A model generated the notes under the pieces. That model was given only the letters and a program-made list of their open reading frames with translations, made no database searches and was not told the DNA's origin. Position numbers and translations under genes: made by a program. Shown piece after piece: positions 52,395-62,112 of a stretch of DNA of 64,000 nucleotides. Within the stretch, counting starts at the first letter, position 1. The number at the start of each line of letters is the position of its first letter. Source of the DNA: Lysobacterales bacterium (GTDB taxonomy: Bacteria; Pseudomonadota; Gammaproteobacteria; Xanthomonadales; Rhodanobacteraceae); contig JAFKNA010000017.1 in assembly GCA_017305135.1 (NCBI GenBank), positions 23,375 through 87,374 of the forward strand, written 5' to 3'.

Positions 52395-53930
52395 TCACAC
52401 CGTGAACTTGATGCCCTGTGCCAGCGGCAGCGCATCGGAATAGTTGATGGTGTTGGTCTGCCGGCGCATGTAGGCCTGCCAGGCGGTGGAGCCCGACTCG
52501 CGCCCGCCGCCGGTTTCCTTCTCGCCGCCGAAGGCGCCGCCGATCTCGGCGCCGGAGGTGCCGATATTGATGTTGGCGATGCCGCAATCGGAGCCCGCCG
52601 CCGAGAGGTACTGTTCGGAGGCCTTGAGCTGCTGGGTGAAGAGGGCCGAGGACAGGCCCTGCGGCACGCCGTTCTGCATGGCGATCGCCTCGTCTAGCGT
52701 CTGGTACGGCATCACGTACAGGATCGGTGCGAAGGTCTCCGTCTGCACTACCTCGGCCGAGTTGTCGAGGCCGGTGACGATGGTCGGCAGCACGAAATTG
52801 CCCGGGCGGTCGGCCAGCGCCTGGCCGCCGGTGGCGATGCTGCCGCCGGCCGCCTTCGCCTTTTCGATCGCGGCCTCGTACTGCTTCACGGCATCCTGGC
52901 TGTTGAGCGGTCCCATCAGCGTGGTGGCGAGGGTTGGATCGCCGATCTTCGTCTCGACCTGCTGGTAGGCCTTCACCAGCCGCGCGACCACGTCGTCATG
53001 GATCGACTCGTGCACGATCAGGCGGCGCGTGGTGGTGCAGCGCTGGCCGGCGGTGCCGACCGCGCCGAACACGATGGCCGGGATGGCGATCGAGAGGTCC
53101 GCCGTTTCGTCGACGATGATGGCGTTGTTACCGCCAAGTTCCAGCAGCGAGCGGCCCATGCGCTCGGCGACGCGCACGCCGACCTCGCGGCCGACCTTGG
53201 TCGAACCGGTGAAGCTCATCAGCGCGATGCGGCGGTCATCGACGAAGGCCTGCGCCAGCTCGGTGCCGGCGTCGTTGAACAGGAAGAAGAGGTCCGGGAA
53301 GCCGCCCTCGCGGAGCGCCTCGTTGCAGATCTTCATCGTCGCCACCGCCGACAGCGGCACCTTCGGCGAGGGCTTCCAGATGCAGATGTTGCCGCAGATG
53401 GCTGCGATGAAGGCGTTCCACGACCACACCGCGACCGGGAAGTTGAACGCGGAAATGATGCCGACCAGGCCGAGCGGCTGCCACTGCTCGTACATGCGGT
53501 GGCCGGGGCGCTCCGAATGCATGGTGTAGCCGTAGAGCATGCGCGACTGGCCGACCGCGAAGTCGGCGATGTCGATCATCTCCTGTACCTCGCCGTCGCC
53601 CTCGGGCTTGATCTTGCCCATCTCCAGCGCCACCAGCGAACCGAGCGCGTCCTTGTGCCGGCGCAGCGCCTCGCCGCACAGGCGGATCGCCTCGCCGCGC
53701 TGCGGCGCCGGCGTCACGCGCCAGGTCCGGAAGGCGTCCTGGGCGCGCGCGACGATGGTCTCGTATTCGGCCTTGCTGGAGGCGCGCACGCCAGCGATCG
53801 CCTCGTTGGTGCTCGGATTCAGCGGCTGCAGGAGGCCGGCATCGGTGGCCTGCGACCACTCGCCGTTGCCAAGGTAGGTGCCGGAGTTGTGCTCGGTGAG
53901 GCCGAGCGCCTTCAGGATCTGCGCGGACAT
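52395..53930 (-). CDS. Aldehyde dehydrogenase, ALDH7/aminoadipate-semialdehyde type
   Basis: 511 residues. It belongs to the antiquitin/AmaB group: NAD-dependent oxidation of L-2-aminoadipate semialdehyde in lysine breakdown is the likely reaction. Visible are [45 protein letters not shown] (Glu), [14 protein letters not shown] (catalytic Cys) and the C-terminal [20 protein letters not shown], which is characteristic of ALDH7. With gcdH 13 kb away it fits lysine catabolism, but the substrate is inferred. Confidence 0.88.
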   Translation of the reverse strand: MSAQILKALGLTEHNSGTYLGNGEWSQATDAGLLQPLNPSTNEAIAGVRASSKAEYETIVARAQDAFRTWRVTPAPQRGEAIRLCGEALRRHKDALGSLVALEMGKIKPEGDGEVQEMIDIADFAVGQSRMLYGYTMHSERPGHRMYEQWQPLGLVGIISAFNFPVAVWSWNAFIAAICGNICIWKPSPKVPLSAVATMKICNEALREGGFPDLFFLFNDAGTELAQAFVDDRRIALMSFTGSTKVGREVGVRVAERMGRSLLELGGNNAIIVDETADLSIAIPAIVFGAVGTAGQRCTTTRRLIVHESIHDDVVARLVKAYQQVETKIGDPTLATTLMGPLNSQDAVKQYEAAIEKAKAAGGSIATGGQALADRPGNFVLPTIVTGLDNSAEVVQTETFAPILYVMPYQTLDEAIAMQNGVPQGLSSALFTQQLKASEQYLSAAGSDCGIANINIGTSGAEIGGAFGGEKETGGGRESGSTAWQAYMRRQTNTINYSDALPLAQGIKFTV

Positions 53931-54027
53931 GCTGGCTCCAGTGGGAAAGAGGTGCGCCTCGCGGCGTTCAGCCCGCCATTGTAGCAGGCGGCAGGACGCG
54001 CTTCCGGGCGCCGGTCGCGCGCCCGGC

Positions 54028-54056
54028 TTGACGCGGAGCCCCTCGATCCGAATAAT
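54028..54056 (+). promoter_or_regulatory. tRNA-Arg promoter
   Basis: TTGACG (54028-54033), a 17-bp spacer and AATAAT (54051-54056). A second possible -10 (TGCTAGACT) lies nearer the tRNA, around 54094-54102. Confidence 0.65.
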
Positions 54057-54127
54057 CCGCGCCCTCGCCGCTCACACCAGCGGCCCGCGCAGTGCTAGAC
54101 TGCGCGGCCGCCTTCACGGCGGGACCT

Positions 54128-54204
54128 GCGCCCGTAGCTCAGCTGGATAGAGCACCAGGCTACGAACTTGGGGGTCGGGAGTTCGAATCTCTCCGGGCGC
54201 GCCA
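54128..54204 (+). tRNA. tRNA-Arg(ACG)
   Basis: 77 nt. The acceptor arms are GCGCCCG and CGGGCGC, the anticodon stem-loop is CCAGG-CTACGAA-CTTGG (anticodon ACG), the T loop is TTCGAAT and CCA is encoded. Its 3' half borders DNA of accessory character and is a plausible integration site. Confidence 0.96.
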
Positions 54205-54215
54205 TACAAAACTCA

Positions 54216-54248
54216 ACAACGCCAGTGACTTACGTTCGCTGGCGTTGT
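54216..54248 (+). terminator. Hairpin after tRNA-Arg
   Basis: ACAACGCCAG and CTGGCGTTGT form a perfect 10-bp stem 11 bp after the tRNA. The following GTTTCC is only weakly T-rich, so it may be a processing hairpin rather than a strong terminator. Confidence 0.55.
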
Positions 54249-55188
54249 CGTTTCCGGGGTCTGGAATCGGCCTGTGACAGGTTCTGTGACAGGTTCTGTG
54301 ACAGTCGGGTCTTCAGGCAGCCTCAAAGGTCGCTGGAAACGAGCACAAGGCCTGTGACAGGTCAGGCGGGCCATCCCGCTGGCGTTGAGACGTGCGGAGA
54401 GGGAGCCAAGACGCATGATCGGTGGTGTCCTGCGCCGCGCCTCTGGCTCTTCGCGGCTGACCCGCTTCCGGTCTGCGCCTCTTTCCTGAGCTGGGAAGGT
54501 GTTCCGACCCGATTCTGCGGGCCGGATTGGTTGTCCGTTAAGCAAGCGACGTGGGGATCTTTACCGGCGCAGGGGGTAGGTGGCTTCGACCCGAAGCGGT
54601 CGTCGAACGCCTGAGTTATGACTGGCCGCTGAGTGAGCGCTCCGTCAGTTTCAATGGTGCACATGTTTGGCGGCAGTGCCGATCTTCTCGGTGTCACGCC
54701 ACTTCGCGACGCCCTCGGCATCATGTTCGTCAGGAGCACGGCGTGAGGATGCCGATGCGGGCCAGCCCCTGAGTGAAGCGATACAGGTTGCCGGTGCCCG
54801 GCGAAAGAGCGCTCTTCCCTTACGCCCCGGCCAAGAGGGAAGGGGCTCGAGCCCGGCGACGTCAGCCTTGCTGCGGCAGCGGAGACAGCACGTGGAGGGT
54901 CACCATGCCCCTTATCGAGCGCTCGAGTACGGCGATCAGCGAGCCGACCGGGTAGCCGGCTTGGCGGCGCGAACGGGGAGCCGCCGCCCGGAGCAGCACG
55001 TAGGCGCCTCTCTGGCTCTGGTTGCTCTCATCGCGGGCGCGTGACGGAACCGGGTGGTTCCACGACAATGTCAGGATTCACCAACTACCAGCTTGCCCCC
55101 AAGTCGACGCGAACCTGCCCCCGAGAGCGGCGAGTGGGTCGGCGCGCCTGGTGCGAGGCCAGCGGCGGACCAGAGCAGGGGAGCAGCA
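54249..55188. other. Gene-poor stretch at the island edge
   Basis: About 940 bp without a convincing gene. It has the TGTGACAG repeats, a GGAACC-GGGT-GGTTCC palindrome at 55046-55061 and only short frames with no family features. Base use is less GC-biased than in neighbouring genes. No integrase is detectable; it may be remains of one. Confidence 0.5.
54273..54361. repeat. Tandem 12-bp repeats
   Basis: TGTGACAG occurs at 54273, 54285 and 54297 with an exact 12-bp period (unit TGTGACAGGTTC) and once more at 54353 with the flank GGCCTGTGACAGGT. Such iterated sites beside a tRNA recall recombinase or regulator binding sites of integrated elements. Confidence 0.75.
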
Positions 55189-56673
55189 TTGATCACAGGC
55201 ACCATCAAAACCCAAGTCGACCAGATCTGGAACGCGTTCTGGAGCGGCGGCATCTCCAATCCCATGGAGGTCATCGAGCAGATGACCTACCTGCTGTTCA
55301 TCAAGCGCCTGGACGAGCTGCAGACGGTCAAGGAGAAGAAGGCCAACCGCACGAAGCAGCCAGTCGAGAACCCGATCTTCAACAGCCGCCAACAGAAGCT
55401 GCGCTGGTCGAAATTCAAGTCGCTGGGCGATCCGGCCACCATGTACGCGCTGGTGGCCGACGACGTCTTCCCCTTCATCAAGACCCTCGGCGGCGACAAG
55501 GGTGATTCCACCTACGCCGCCCACATGAAGGATGCGCGCTTCACCATCCCCACGCCGGCGCTGCTGGCCAAGGTGGTGGACATGCTCGACGCCATCCCCA
55601 TGGACGATCGCGACACCAAGGGCGACCTGTACGAGTACATGCTCGGCAAGATCGCCAGCGCCGGCCAGAACGGCCAGTTCCGCACCCCGCGCCACATCAT
55701 CAAGCTGATGGTCGAGATGATGGCGCCCAAGCCGTCCGACACCATCTGCGATCCCGCCTGCGGCACCGCCGGCTTCCTGGTCGCCGCCGCCGAGTACCTG
55801 CAGCAGCACCACCAGCAGGAGATCTACGCCGACAAAAAGGCCGCCCGCCGCTTCAACCGCGACACCTTCCACGGCTTCGACTTCGACAGCACCATGCTGC
55901 GGGTCGGCTCGATGAACATGCTGCTGCACGGGGTGGAGAACCCGGCCATCGAGAACCGCGACTCGCTCAGCGAGGGCCATGCGGGCGTGGCCGGGCAGTT
56001 CAGCCTGATCCTCGCCAATCCGCCCTTCGCCGGGTCGCTGGACTACGAAAGCACCGCCAAGGACCTGCTGCAGGTTGTCAAGACGAAGAAGACCGAGCTG
56101 CTGTTCCTGGCCCTGTTCCTGCGCCTGCTCAAGCCCGGCGGCCGCGCCGCGGTGATCGTGCCCGACGGCGTGCTGTTCGGCTCCAGCAAGGCGCACAGGG
56201 CGCTGCGCAGGATGCTGGTGGAGGAGCAGAAGCTCGACGGCATCGTCTCCATGCCCTCGGGCGTGTTCCGCCCCTATGCCGGCGTGTCCACCGCGATCCT
56301 GCTGTTCACGAAGACCGAATCAGGCGGCACCGACGACGTGTGGTTCTACGACATGCAGGCCGACGGCTACTCGCTGGACGACAAGCGCAACCCGCTGGAT
56401 GCGAGCAAGCACGAGACCAACAACCTGCCGGACATCCTCAAGCGCTGGCAGCACCGCAAGGCCGAAGCCAAGCGTGTCCGCACCGAGCAGAGCTTCCTGG
56501 TGCCGAAGGCGGAGATTGCCGGCAACGATTACGACCTGTCGATCAACCGCTACAAGGAAGTGGTGCATGAGGCGGTAGCGTACGACCCGCCGAAGAAGAT
56601 CCTGGCCGAGCTGAAGGCGCTGGAGGCGGAGATCCTGAAGGGAATGGAAGACCTTGAGGGGATGCTTACGTGA
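55189..56673 (+). CDS. hsdM: Type I restriction-modification DNA methylase, HsdM
   Basis: 494 residues from the TTG at 55189, chosen because GGGGAG lies just upstream and ITGTIKTQVDQIWNAFWSGG is the usual HsdM N-terminus. An N6-adenine methylase with DPACGTAGFLVAAAEY (SAM site) and NPPFAG (catalytic). The helical N-terminal domain (SNPMEVIEQMTYLLFIKRLD) is typical. With HsdS it modifies host DNA; with HsdR it forms the restriction complex. The stop overlaps the hsdS start (GTGA). Confidence 0.96.
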   Translation: MITGTIKTQVDQIWNAFWSGGISNPMEVIEQMTYLLFIKRLDELQTVKEKKANRTKQPVENPIFNSRQQKLRWSKFKSLGDPATMYALVADDVFPFIKTLGGDKGDSTYAAHMKDARFTIPTPALLAKVVDMLDAIPMDDRDTKGDLYEYMLGKIASAGQNGQFRTPRHIIKLMVEMMAPKPSDTICDPACGTAGFLVAAAEYLQQHHQQEIYADKKAARRFNRDTFHGFDFDSTMLRVGSMNMLLHGVENPAIENRDSLSEGHAGVAGQFSLILANPPFAGSLDYESTAKDLLQVVKTKKTELLFLALFLRLLKPGGRAAVIVPDGVLFGSSKAHRALRRMLVEEQKLDGIVSMPSGVFRPYAGVSTAILLFTKTESGGTDDVWFYDMQADGYSLDDKRNPLDASKHETNNLPDILKRWQHRKAEAKRVRTEQSFLVPKAEIAGNDYDLSINRYKEVVHEAVAYDPPKKILAELKALEAEILKGMEDLEGMLT

Positions 56674-57731
56674 GTTGGCAGCTCACGCCCCTAGGTCAAT
56701 TGACCAGAATCCGGACTGGAAAGCTCGATGCGAATGCCAACTCTCCGGACGGAGCGTATCCATTTTTTACCTGTGCTCGTGAACCGCTCCGGATCGCGAC
56801 CTACAGCTACGATTGCGAGTGCGTTCTGGTTGCAGGAAACGGTGACCTAAACGTCAAATACCACTTCGGAAAGTTCGATGCCTACCAGCGAACTTACATC
56901 ATCGAGTCGAATAGCAAGGAGCGTCTTGACGTCCGCTATTTGTTCCACTTCATGGATAACTATCTTGATCGACTGCGCACAGAAAGTATCGGCGGGATCA
57001 TCAAGTACATAAAACTTGACAATCTGACCGAGGCACTGATCCCGCTTCCATCCCTTCCAGAACAACGTCGCGTCGCAGCAATACTGGACAAGGCCGCCGA
57101 ACTTCGTGCCAAGCGCCGCGAAGCCATCGCCAAGCTCGACCAGCTGCTGCAGTCCATGTTCATCGACATGTTCGGAGATGCCAAGACAAATTCAAAGGGA
57201 TGGCCAATCAGTCCAGTCAGCGAGGTTGCTGAGTGTTTGGATCGGCTCCGGAGACCCGTTACCGCAAGGGACAGGGTGGCAGGCGATGTGCCGTACTACG
57301 GAGCGAACGGGCAACAGGGTTGGATCGACAGGCCAATCTTCAATGAGCCGCTAGTTCTTGTGGCTGAAGACGGCGGGCACTTCGAGCAGCCTGAGCGAGG
57401 AGTTGCATATCGAATCGATGGCCCTTCATGGGTCAATAACCACGCTCACATTTTGCGAGCAAACTCCGGATTGATCGAAACCGAGTTCTTGCATCGCGCG
57501 CTGCGGCACTTTGATTTTATGCCCTACATCTCGGGAAGCACGCGTGCCAAGCTTACGCAAGGGCAATTGAATGCGATCCCTGTGATGGTTCCTCCAATTC
57601 ATTTGCAGATAGAGTTCGCCCGAAGGATCGAAGGCGTCCAAGCGCAGGCGGCTCTTGTGTATCGCAGCTCCAAACACTTGGACGCCATGTTCAGTAGCCT
57701 CCAACACCGCGCCTTCACCGGCACCCTCTGA
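56670..57731 (+). CDS. hsdS: Type I specificity subunit, HsdS
   Basis: 353 residues. Two target-recognition domains alternate with helical spacers: TRD1 (about 1-120), LPSLPEQRRVAAILDKAAEL plus AKRREAIAKLDQLLQSMFID, TRD2 (from about 180), then a final spacer (LQIEFARRIEGVQAQAAL). The two halves recognise the split DNA site. It is visibly AT-richer with different codon use than hsdM and hsdR, as expected for horizontally shuffled recognition subunits. It starts at GTG overlapping the hsdM stop. Confidence 0.93.
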   Translation: MSWQLTPLGQLTRIRTGKLDANANSPDGAYPFFTCAREPLRIATYSYDCECVLVAGNGDLNVKYHFGKFDAYQRTYIIESNSKERLDVRYLFHFMDNYLDRLRTESIGGIIKYIKLDNLTEALIPLPSLPEQRRVAAILDKAAELRAKRREAIAKLDQLLQSMFIDMFGDAKTNSKGWPISPVSEVAECLDRLRRPVTARDRVAGDVPYYGANGQQGWIDRPIFNEPLVLVAEDGGHFEQPERGVAYRIDGPSWVNNHAHILRANSGLIETEFLHRALRHFDFMPYISGSTRAKLTQGQLNAIPVMVPPIHLQIEFARRIEGVQAQAALVYRSSKHLDAMFSSLQHRAFTGTL

Positions 57732-57734
57732 TCC

Positions 57735-58080
57735 ATGCCCGCCTACCAGCCGCCCTTCCAGCTCACTCACCGCATGACCACGCTGGTCGCGGACATCGCC
57801 GAGCGGCTGGGCGCGTGGAAGGCGGCCAACCGCGGCGCGCTGGTGCCGGCGCTGCGCCGCGGCAACCGCATGCGGACCCTGCAGGTCTCCCTCCCGATCG
57901 AACAGAACACACTGAGTCTGGAACAGGTCACCACTCTGCCGCCGGAAAGTGGTACTGGACTTTCCAGTGACGATCCAGGAGGTCCAGAAGGCCTTCGCTC
58001 AGAAGACGACGGAGCGTTGGCAGCCACACAGCCGCTCGGCTCCGGTGGAAGCAGCTAAATGTTGTTTATTGCCTTTCGCG
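57735..58080 (+). pseudogene. Broken Fic-family gene between hsdS and hsdR
   Basis: The first 70 codons read like a Fic protein N-terminus (PAYQPPFQLTHRMTTLVADI, RRGNRMRTLQVSLPIEQNTL, SLEQVTTL). From about 57950 the matching sequence continues in the next frame (VLDFPVTIQEVQKAFA, ERWQPHSRSAPVEAAK). The Fic catalytic core HPFxDGNGR is absent. So it is a frameshifted and truncated remnant. hsdM-hsdS-fic-hsdR is a known gene order for this restriction type. It starts 4 bp after the hsdS stop. Confidence 0.8.
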
Positions 58081-58169
58081 TAGATGGACGGTAAAGGTGC
58101 AGGCGAAGGGCAGAGTGGTTATCTTGGAGCTAAGAAGGTTCACTGGCGGCACATCCTGAAGGGGGGCGG

Positions 58170-61100
58170 GTGAGCAACTTCCAGTTCCTGCGTGCGGAAT
58201 TCAAACCGCTGTTCGAGCCCGCGCGCGGCGCGGAGCAGCTGGTTCATTCGGATCCTCGCGCCTGCTGCATGCGAACCCGCCACGCGCTGGAGCAGGCGGT
58301 GCACTGGCTGTACGCCAACGACCGCGATCTGCAGATGCCGTACGACAACGGCCTGGGCGTTTTGCTGACCCAGCCGTCGTTCGAGCGCCTGCTGCCGCCG
58401 CATATCCACCAGAAGGCGCGGCTGATCCAGAAGCTGGGCAACCAGGCTGTGCACGGCAACCAGCGTATCGGCACAGGTGACGCGCTGCGACTGGTGCGCG
58501 AGCTGTTCCACCTGCTGTTCTGGCTGGCGCGCACCTACACCCGCGCCAGCGACCCCAAGAGCATCGTCGCCGAGTGGGATGACAAGCGCGTGCCGCACCT
58601 GGTGCGGGCCGACGAGGCGGTGATCTTCACCCGCGACGAGCTGAAGAAGCAGGAAGCAAAGTTCCGGCAGCAGATTGACGCCCAGCACGCGCAGATCGAG
58701 TCGCGCGAAGCCAGCATTGCCGAGACCGCCGCGACCCTTGCCGAGCGCGAAGCGGCGCTGGCGCAGGTCAACGCCGAACTCGCCGCACTGCGCGCGGCGC
58801 TGGCCGAGGCCAAGGCCGCCAACATCGCGGTGCCGGACGACCACGACTACCACGAGGCCGACACCCGTCGCTTCCTGATCGACGTGCTGCTGCGCGAGGC
58901 GGGCTGGGAGGTCGGCGGCAACGCCGCGGTCGAGGTGCCGGTGACCGGCATGCCGTACGGGAGCGGCGAGGGCTTCGTCGACTACGTGCTATGGGGCGCG
59001 GACGGCCAGCCGCTGGCCGTGGTCGAGGCCAAGCGCAGCCTGAAGGACCCGGACGTCGGCCGCCAGCAGGCCAGGCTTTATGCCGATTGCCTTGAGCGGA
59101 TGAAGGGGCAGCGGCCGCTGATCTTCTACAGCAACGGCCACCACACCTGGCTGTGGGACGACCGGCGCGCGCCGCCACGCGAGATGCAGGGCTTCTACAC
59201 GCGCGACGAACTTGAACTGGCGATCCAGCGCCGCGAGCTGGAACTGGATCCGCGCACGCTGAAGATCGACCACGCCATCGTCGAGCGTCCGTACCAAATC
59301 CGCGCCATCCGCGCGATGGCCGAGGCATTGGCCACCGGCCGCCGGGCCGGCCTGCTGACCATGGCCACTGGCACCGGCAAGACCCGCACCGCGATCGCGC
59401 TGGTCGACCTGCTGATGCGGGCCAACCTCGTGAAGCGGGTGCTCTTCCTCGCTGACCGGATCGCACTGGTCCGGCAGGCGACCAACGCATTCAAGGCGCA
59501 CCTGCCCGATTCCAGCCCGGTCAACCTGGTCACCGACAAGGACGGGCAGGGGAGAGTGTTCCTGTCTACCTACCCGACGATGATGGGCCTGATCGAGGAC
59601 ATGGACGGCGAGCGCCGCAGGTACGGCGTTGGCCACTTCGACCTGGTCATCATCGACGAGGCACATCGCAGCGTGTACCAGAAGTACGGCGCGATTTTCC
59701 GCTACTTCGACAGCTACCTGCTGGGCCTGACCGCGACTCCGCGCGACGAGGTGGACCGCGACACCTACCACCTGTTCGGGCTGGAAACCGGCGTGCCCAC
59801 CGATGCCTACGGGCTCGAGGAGGCGGTGGCCGATGGTTACCTGGTGATGCCGCGGGCGCAGTCGGTGCCGGTAAAGTTCGTGCGCGAGGGCATCCGCTAC
59901 GACGACCTGCCGCCGGACGAGCAGGAGCACTGGGAATCGCTGGACTGGGGCGACCGCGAAGGGGAGGGCGACCCACCCGACGAAGTCCACGCCTCCGAGG
60001 TCAACAAGCGGCTGTTCAACGAACACACCGTCGACCTGATGCTGCAGCACCTGATGGAGCACGGGCTGAAGGTGGACGGCGGCGACAAGTTGGGCAAGAC
60101 CATCATCTTCGCGGTCAACCAGCAGCACGCGCAGTTCATCGCCCGGCGCTTCGACCACCACTACCCGCACCACAAGGGCAGCTTCGCCCGCGTGATCACG
60201 CATGCGGTGAACTACGCCCAGTCGCTGATCGACGACTTCAGCAGCGCCACCAGGCTCCCGCAGATCGCGATCTCGGTGGACATGCTGGACACGGGCATCG
60301 ACGTGCCGGAGGTCGTCAACCTCGTGTTCTTCAAGGCGGTGCGCTCGAAGGTGAAGTTCCTGCAGATGATCGGGCGCGGTACGCGCCTGTGCCTGGACCT
60401 GTTCGGGCCGGGACAGGACAAGGGCGAGTTCTTCATCTTCGACTTCTGTGGAAACTTCGAATACTTCGACGAGAACCCGGCCGGCGCCGCTGGGAGCCTG
60501 AGCGAACCGCTGCAGAAGCGCCTGTTCAAGCGCCGGCTGGAGCTACTAGGCGCACTGCCTGTCACTCCCGCCGCTGTTGGTGATATTGGTGAAGCGCGCG
60601 CCGCGTACGAGGCCCTGGTGCAGCTTCGCAATGATGTCATCGCCGAACTGCACAGCGAGGTCGCGGCGATGAACCCCAACAACTTCATTGTGCGTCCGCA
60701 GGGCGAGCATGTCTGCCGCTTCAGTGAGCGCGAAGCGTGGGATGGCCTGAACGAGGCCGCGCTGATCGACCTGCGGGATCATGTCGCCGGACTGCCCAGC
60801 GAGCGCGAGGCCGAGCACGTTACCGCCAAGCTGTTCGACCTGCTCTGCCTTAACTTGCAGCTGGCGCTGATCAACACAACCCAGGACTTCATCAACCATC
60901 GCGACAAGGTCATCGAGCTGGCGGTTGTGCTGGAGGCGATGGATGCGATTCCCGCCGTCAAGGCGCAACTGGTGCTGATCCAGGAAATCCAGACCGAGGC
61001 CTTCTGGAAGGACATCACCTTGCCGATGATCGAATCGATGCGACGAGGGCTGCGCGAGCTGGTGAAGTTCATCGAGCGCAAGGCGGTCGCCCCGGTTTAT

Positions 61101-61640
61101 ACAGTGCTTACCGACGAAAAGGGCGAAGCGAAGGAAGTCGGCCTGAAGGATTTCAGCACCGGCATCAACCTTGCCCAGTACAAACGCAAGGTCGAGGCCT
61201 TCATCCGCGCCAGCGAAAACCACGTTGCGATTGCCAAGCTGAAGCACAACAAGCCGCTGACCCCGACGGACCTCATGGAACTGGAACGCTTCGTCTATGG
61301 GTCCGAAGTGGTGGAAAGCCGCAAGCGTTTCGAGGAAAGCTTCGGCAGCGACAGGCCATTGACAGTCTTCATTCGCTCACTGGTCGGCCTGGACCGCAAC
61401 GCGGCCAAGGGCGCCTTCGGCCAGTTCCTGGACGCGAACCGTTACACCAGCCAGCAGATCCGCTTCGTCGAGATGATCATCGACCGGCTGACCCAGGGTG
61501 GAGTGATGGAGCCGGGGCAGCTGTATGAGCCCCCGTTCACGGGGCTGCACTACCAGGGCCTGGATGGTGCGTTCAGCGATGCGGATGCGGACGCGATCGT
61601 GGGAGTCGTAGAGGAGATCAATCGGCGGGCTGCGGCATAA
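58170..61640 (+). CDS. hsdR: Type I restriction endonuclease, HsdR
   Basis: 1156 residues, EcoEI-like. Order: a DUF4145-like helical domain (about 20-130), a coiled coil (about 145-215), a PD-(D/E)xK nuclease (FVDYVLWGADGQPLAVVEAK near 275), SF2 motor with TMATGTGKTRTAIALVDLL and VIIDEAHRSVYQKYG, motif VI MIGRGTRLC, and a C-terminal domain ending in the HsdM/S-binding region. It cuts unmodified DNA after ATP-driven translocation. The GTG start at 58170 has AAGGGGGG upstream. It appears intact, so restriction is probably active despite the broken fic gene. Confidence 0.95.
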   Translation: MSNFQFLRAEFKPLFEPARGAEQLVHSDPRACCMRTRHALEQAVHWLYANDRDLQMPYDNGLGVLLTQPSFERLLPPHIHQKARLIQKLGNQAVHGNQRIGTGDALRLVRELFHLLFWLARTYTRASDPKSIVAEWDDKRVPHLVRADEAVIFTRDELKKQEAKFRQQIDAQHAQIESREASIAETAATLAEREAALAQVNAELAALRAALAEAKAANIAVPDDHDYHEADTRRFLIDVLLREAGWEVGGNAAVEVPVTGMPYGSGEGFVDYVLWGADGQPLAVVEAKRSLKDPDVGRQQARLYADCLERMKGQRPLIFYSNGHHTWLWDDRRAPPREMQGFYTRDELELAIQRRELELDPRTLKIDHAIVERPYQIRAIRAMAEALATGRRAGLLTMATGTGKTRTAIALVDLLMRANLVKRVLFLADRIALVRQATNAFKAHLPDSSPVNLVTDKDGQGRVFLSTYPTMMGLIEDMDGERRRYGVGHFDLVIIDEAHRSVYQKYGAIFRYFDSYLLGLTATPRDEVDRDTYHLFGLETGVPTDAYGLEEAVADGYLVMPRAQSVPVKFVREGIRYDDLPPDEQEHWESLDWGDREGEGDPPDEVHASEVNKRLFNEHTVDLMLQHLMEHGLKVDGGDKLGKTIIFAVNQQHAQFIARRFDHHYPHHKGSFARVITHAVNYAQSLIDDFSSATRLPQIAISVDMLDTGIDVPEVVNLVFFKAVRSKVKFLQMIGRGTRLCLDLFGPGQDKGEFFIFDFCGNFEYFDENPAGAAGSLSEPLQKRLFKRRLELLGALPVTPAAVGDIGEARAAYEALVQLRNDVIAELHSEVAAMNPNNFIVRPQGEHVCRFSEREAWDGLNEAALIDLRDHVAGLPSEREAEHVTAKLFDLLCLNLQLALINTTQDFINHRDKVIELAVVLEAMDAIPAVKAQLVLIQEIQTEAFWKDITLPMIESMRRGLRELVKFIERKAVAPVYTVLTDEKGEAKEVGLKDFSTGINLAQYKRKVEAFIRASENHVAIAKLKHNKPLTPTDLMELERFVYGSEVVESRKRFEESFGSDRPLTVFIRSLVGLDRNAAKGAFGQFLDANRYTSQQIRFVEMIIDRLTQGGVMEPGQLYEPPFTGLHYQGLDGAFSDADADAIVGVVEEINRRAAA

Positions 61641-62112
61641 TGTCGTCGCGTCAGTCGCTGGATACTTCAGTGTCCAATGCCGCTCACCGAGGGCGCCGGA
61701 CCGCGAGCGTGGAGCATCAAGAAGAGGGGATTAAGAGGCGTTATCGCAGGTAGTCGAAGGCTCGTCCAGTCGATCTCGCCGTGATCGGATGAGGCGCCCC
61801 GCGCTCAATACCGAGTACGACGGCAGCCGCGGCCTGCTGTCCCCCAGTCGCAGTTTGAAGGTCCTGCAGGGCTACCGGGGTCCGCACCACGTTTTCAGTG
61901 ACGGTCTCGGCGACGCCAATTGGTCAGCGGATCAGTCGGTGACTTGATGATCAGCGGATCGTGTTGAGCAGACACCTTCTTTTGAGCTTCACCGGTGGCG
62001 GGCTTCGTCGTCCAGGTGGTGGAGGCGATTCCGTGGGTCCCGCGCGGTCGCAGGGCGGGCCCTCGTCGAGTCGGGGATAGAATCGAGCCCAGCGTTTACG
62101 TAGGAGGAGACT
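61641..62112. other. Intergenic stretch without a recognisable gene
   Basis: About 470 bp between hsdR and the 498-codon gene. Both strands show only short frames. TCAGCGGATC occurs twice (61924 and 61950) and may be a site or the end of decayed mobile DNA. The next gene's promoter must lie here, but no clear -35/-10 pair was found. Confidence 0.4.

Noticed and set aside
54273-54304. A CRISPR array
   Set aside because: The TGTGACAGGTTC units abut one another with a 12-bp period and no unique spacers. No cas gene or spacer-repeat structure is present anywhere in the window.
54249-55188. An integrase or prophage gene in the gap after tRNA-Arg
   Set aside because: No frame on either strand shows tyrosine- or serine-recombinase motifs; only short low-complexity frames occur.
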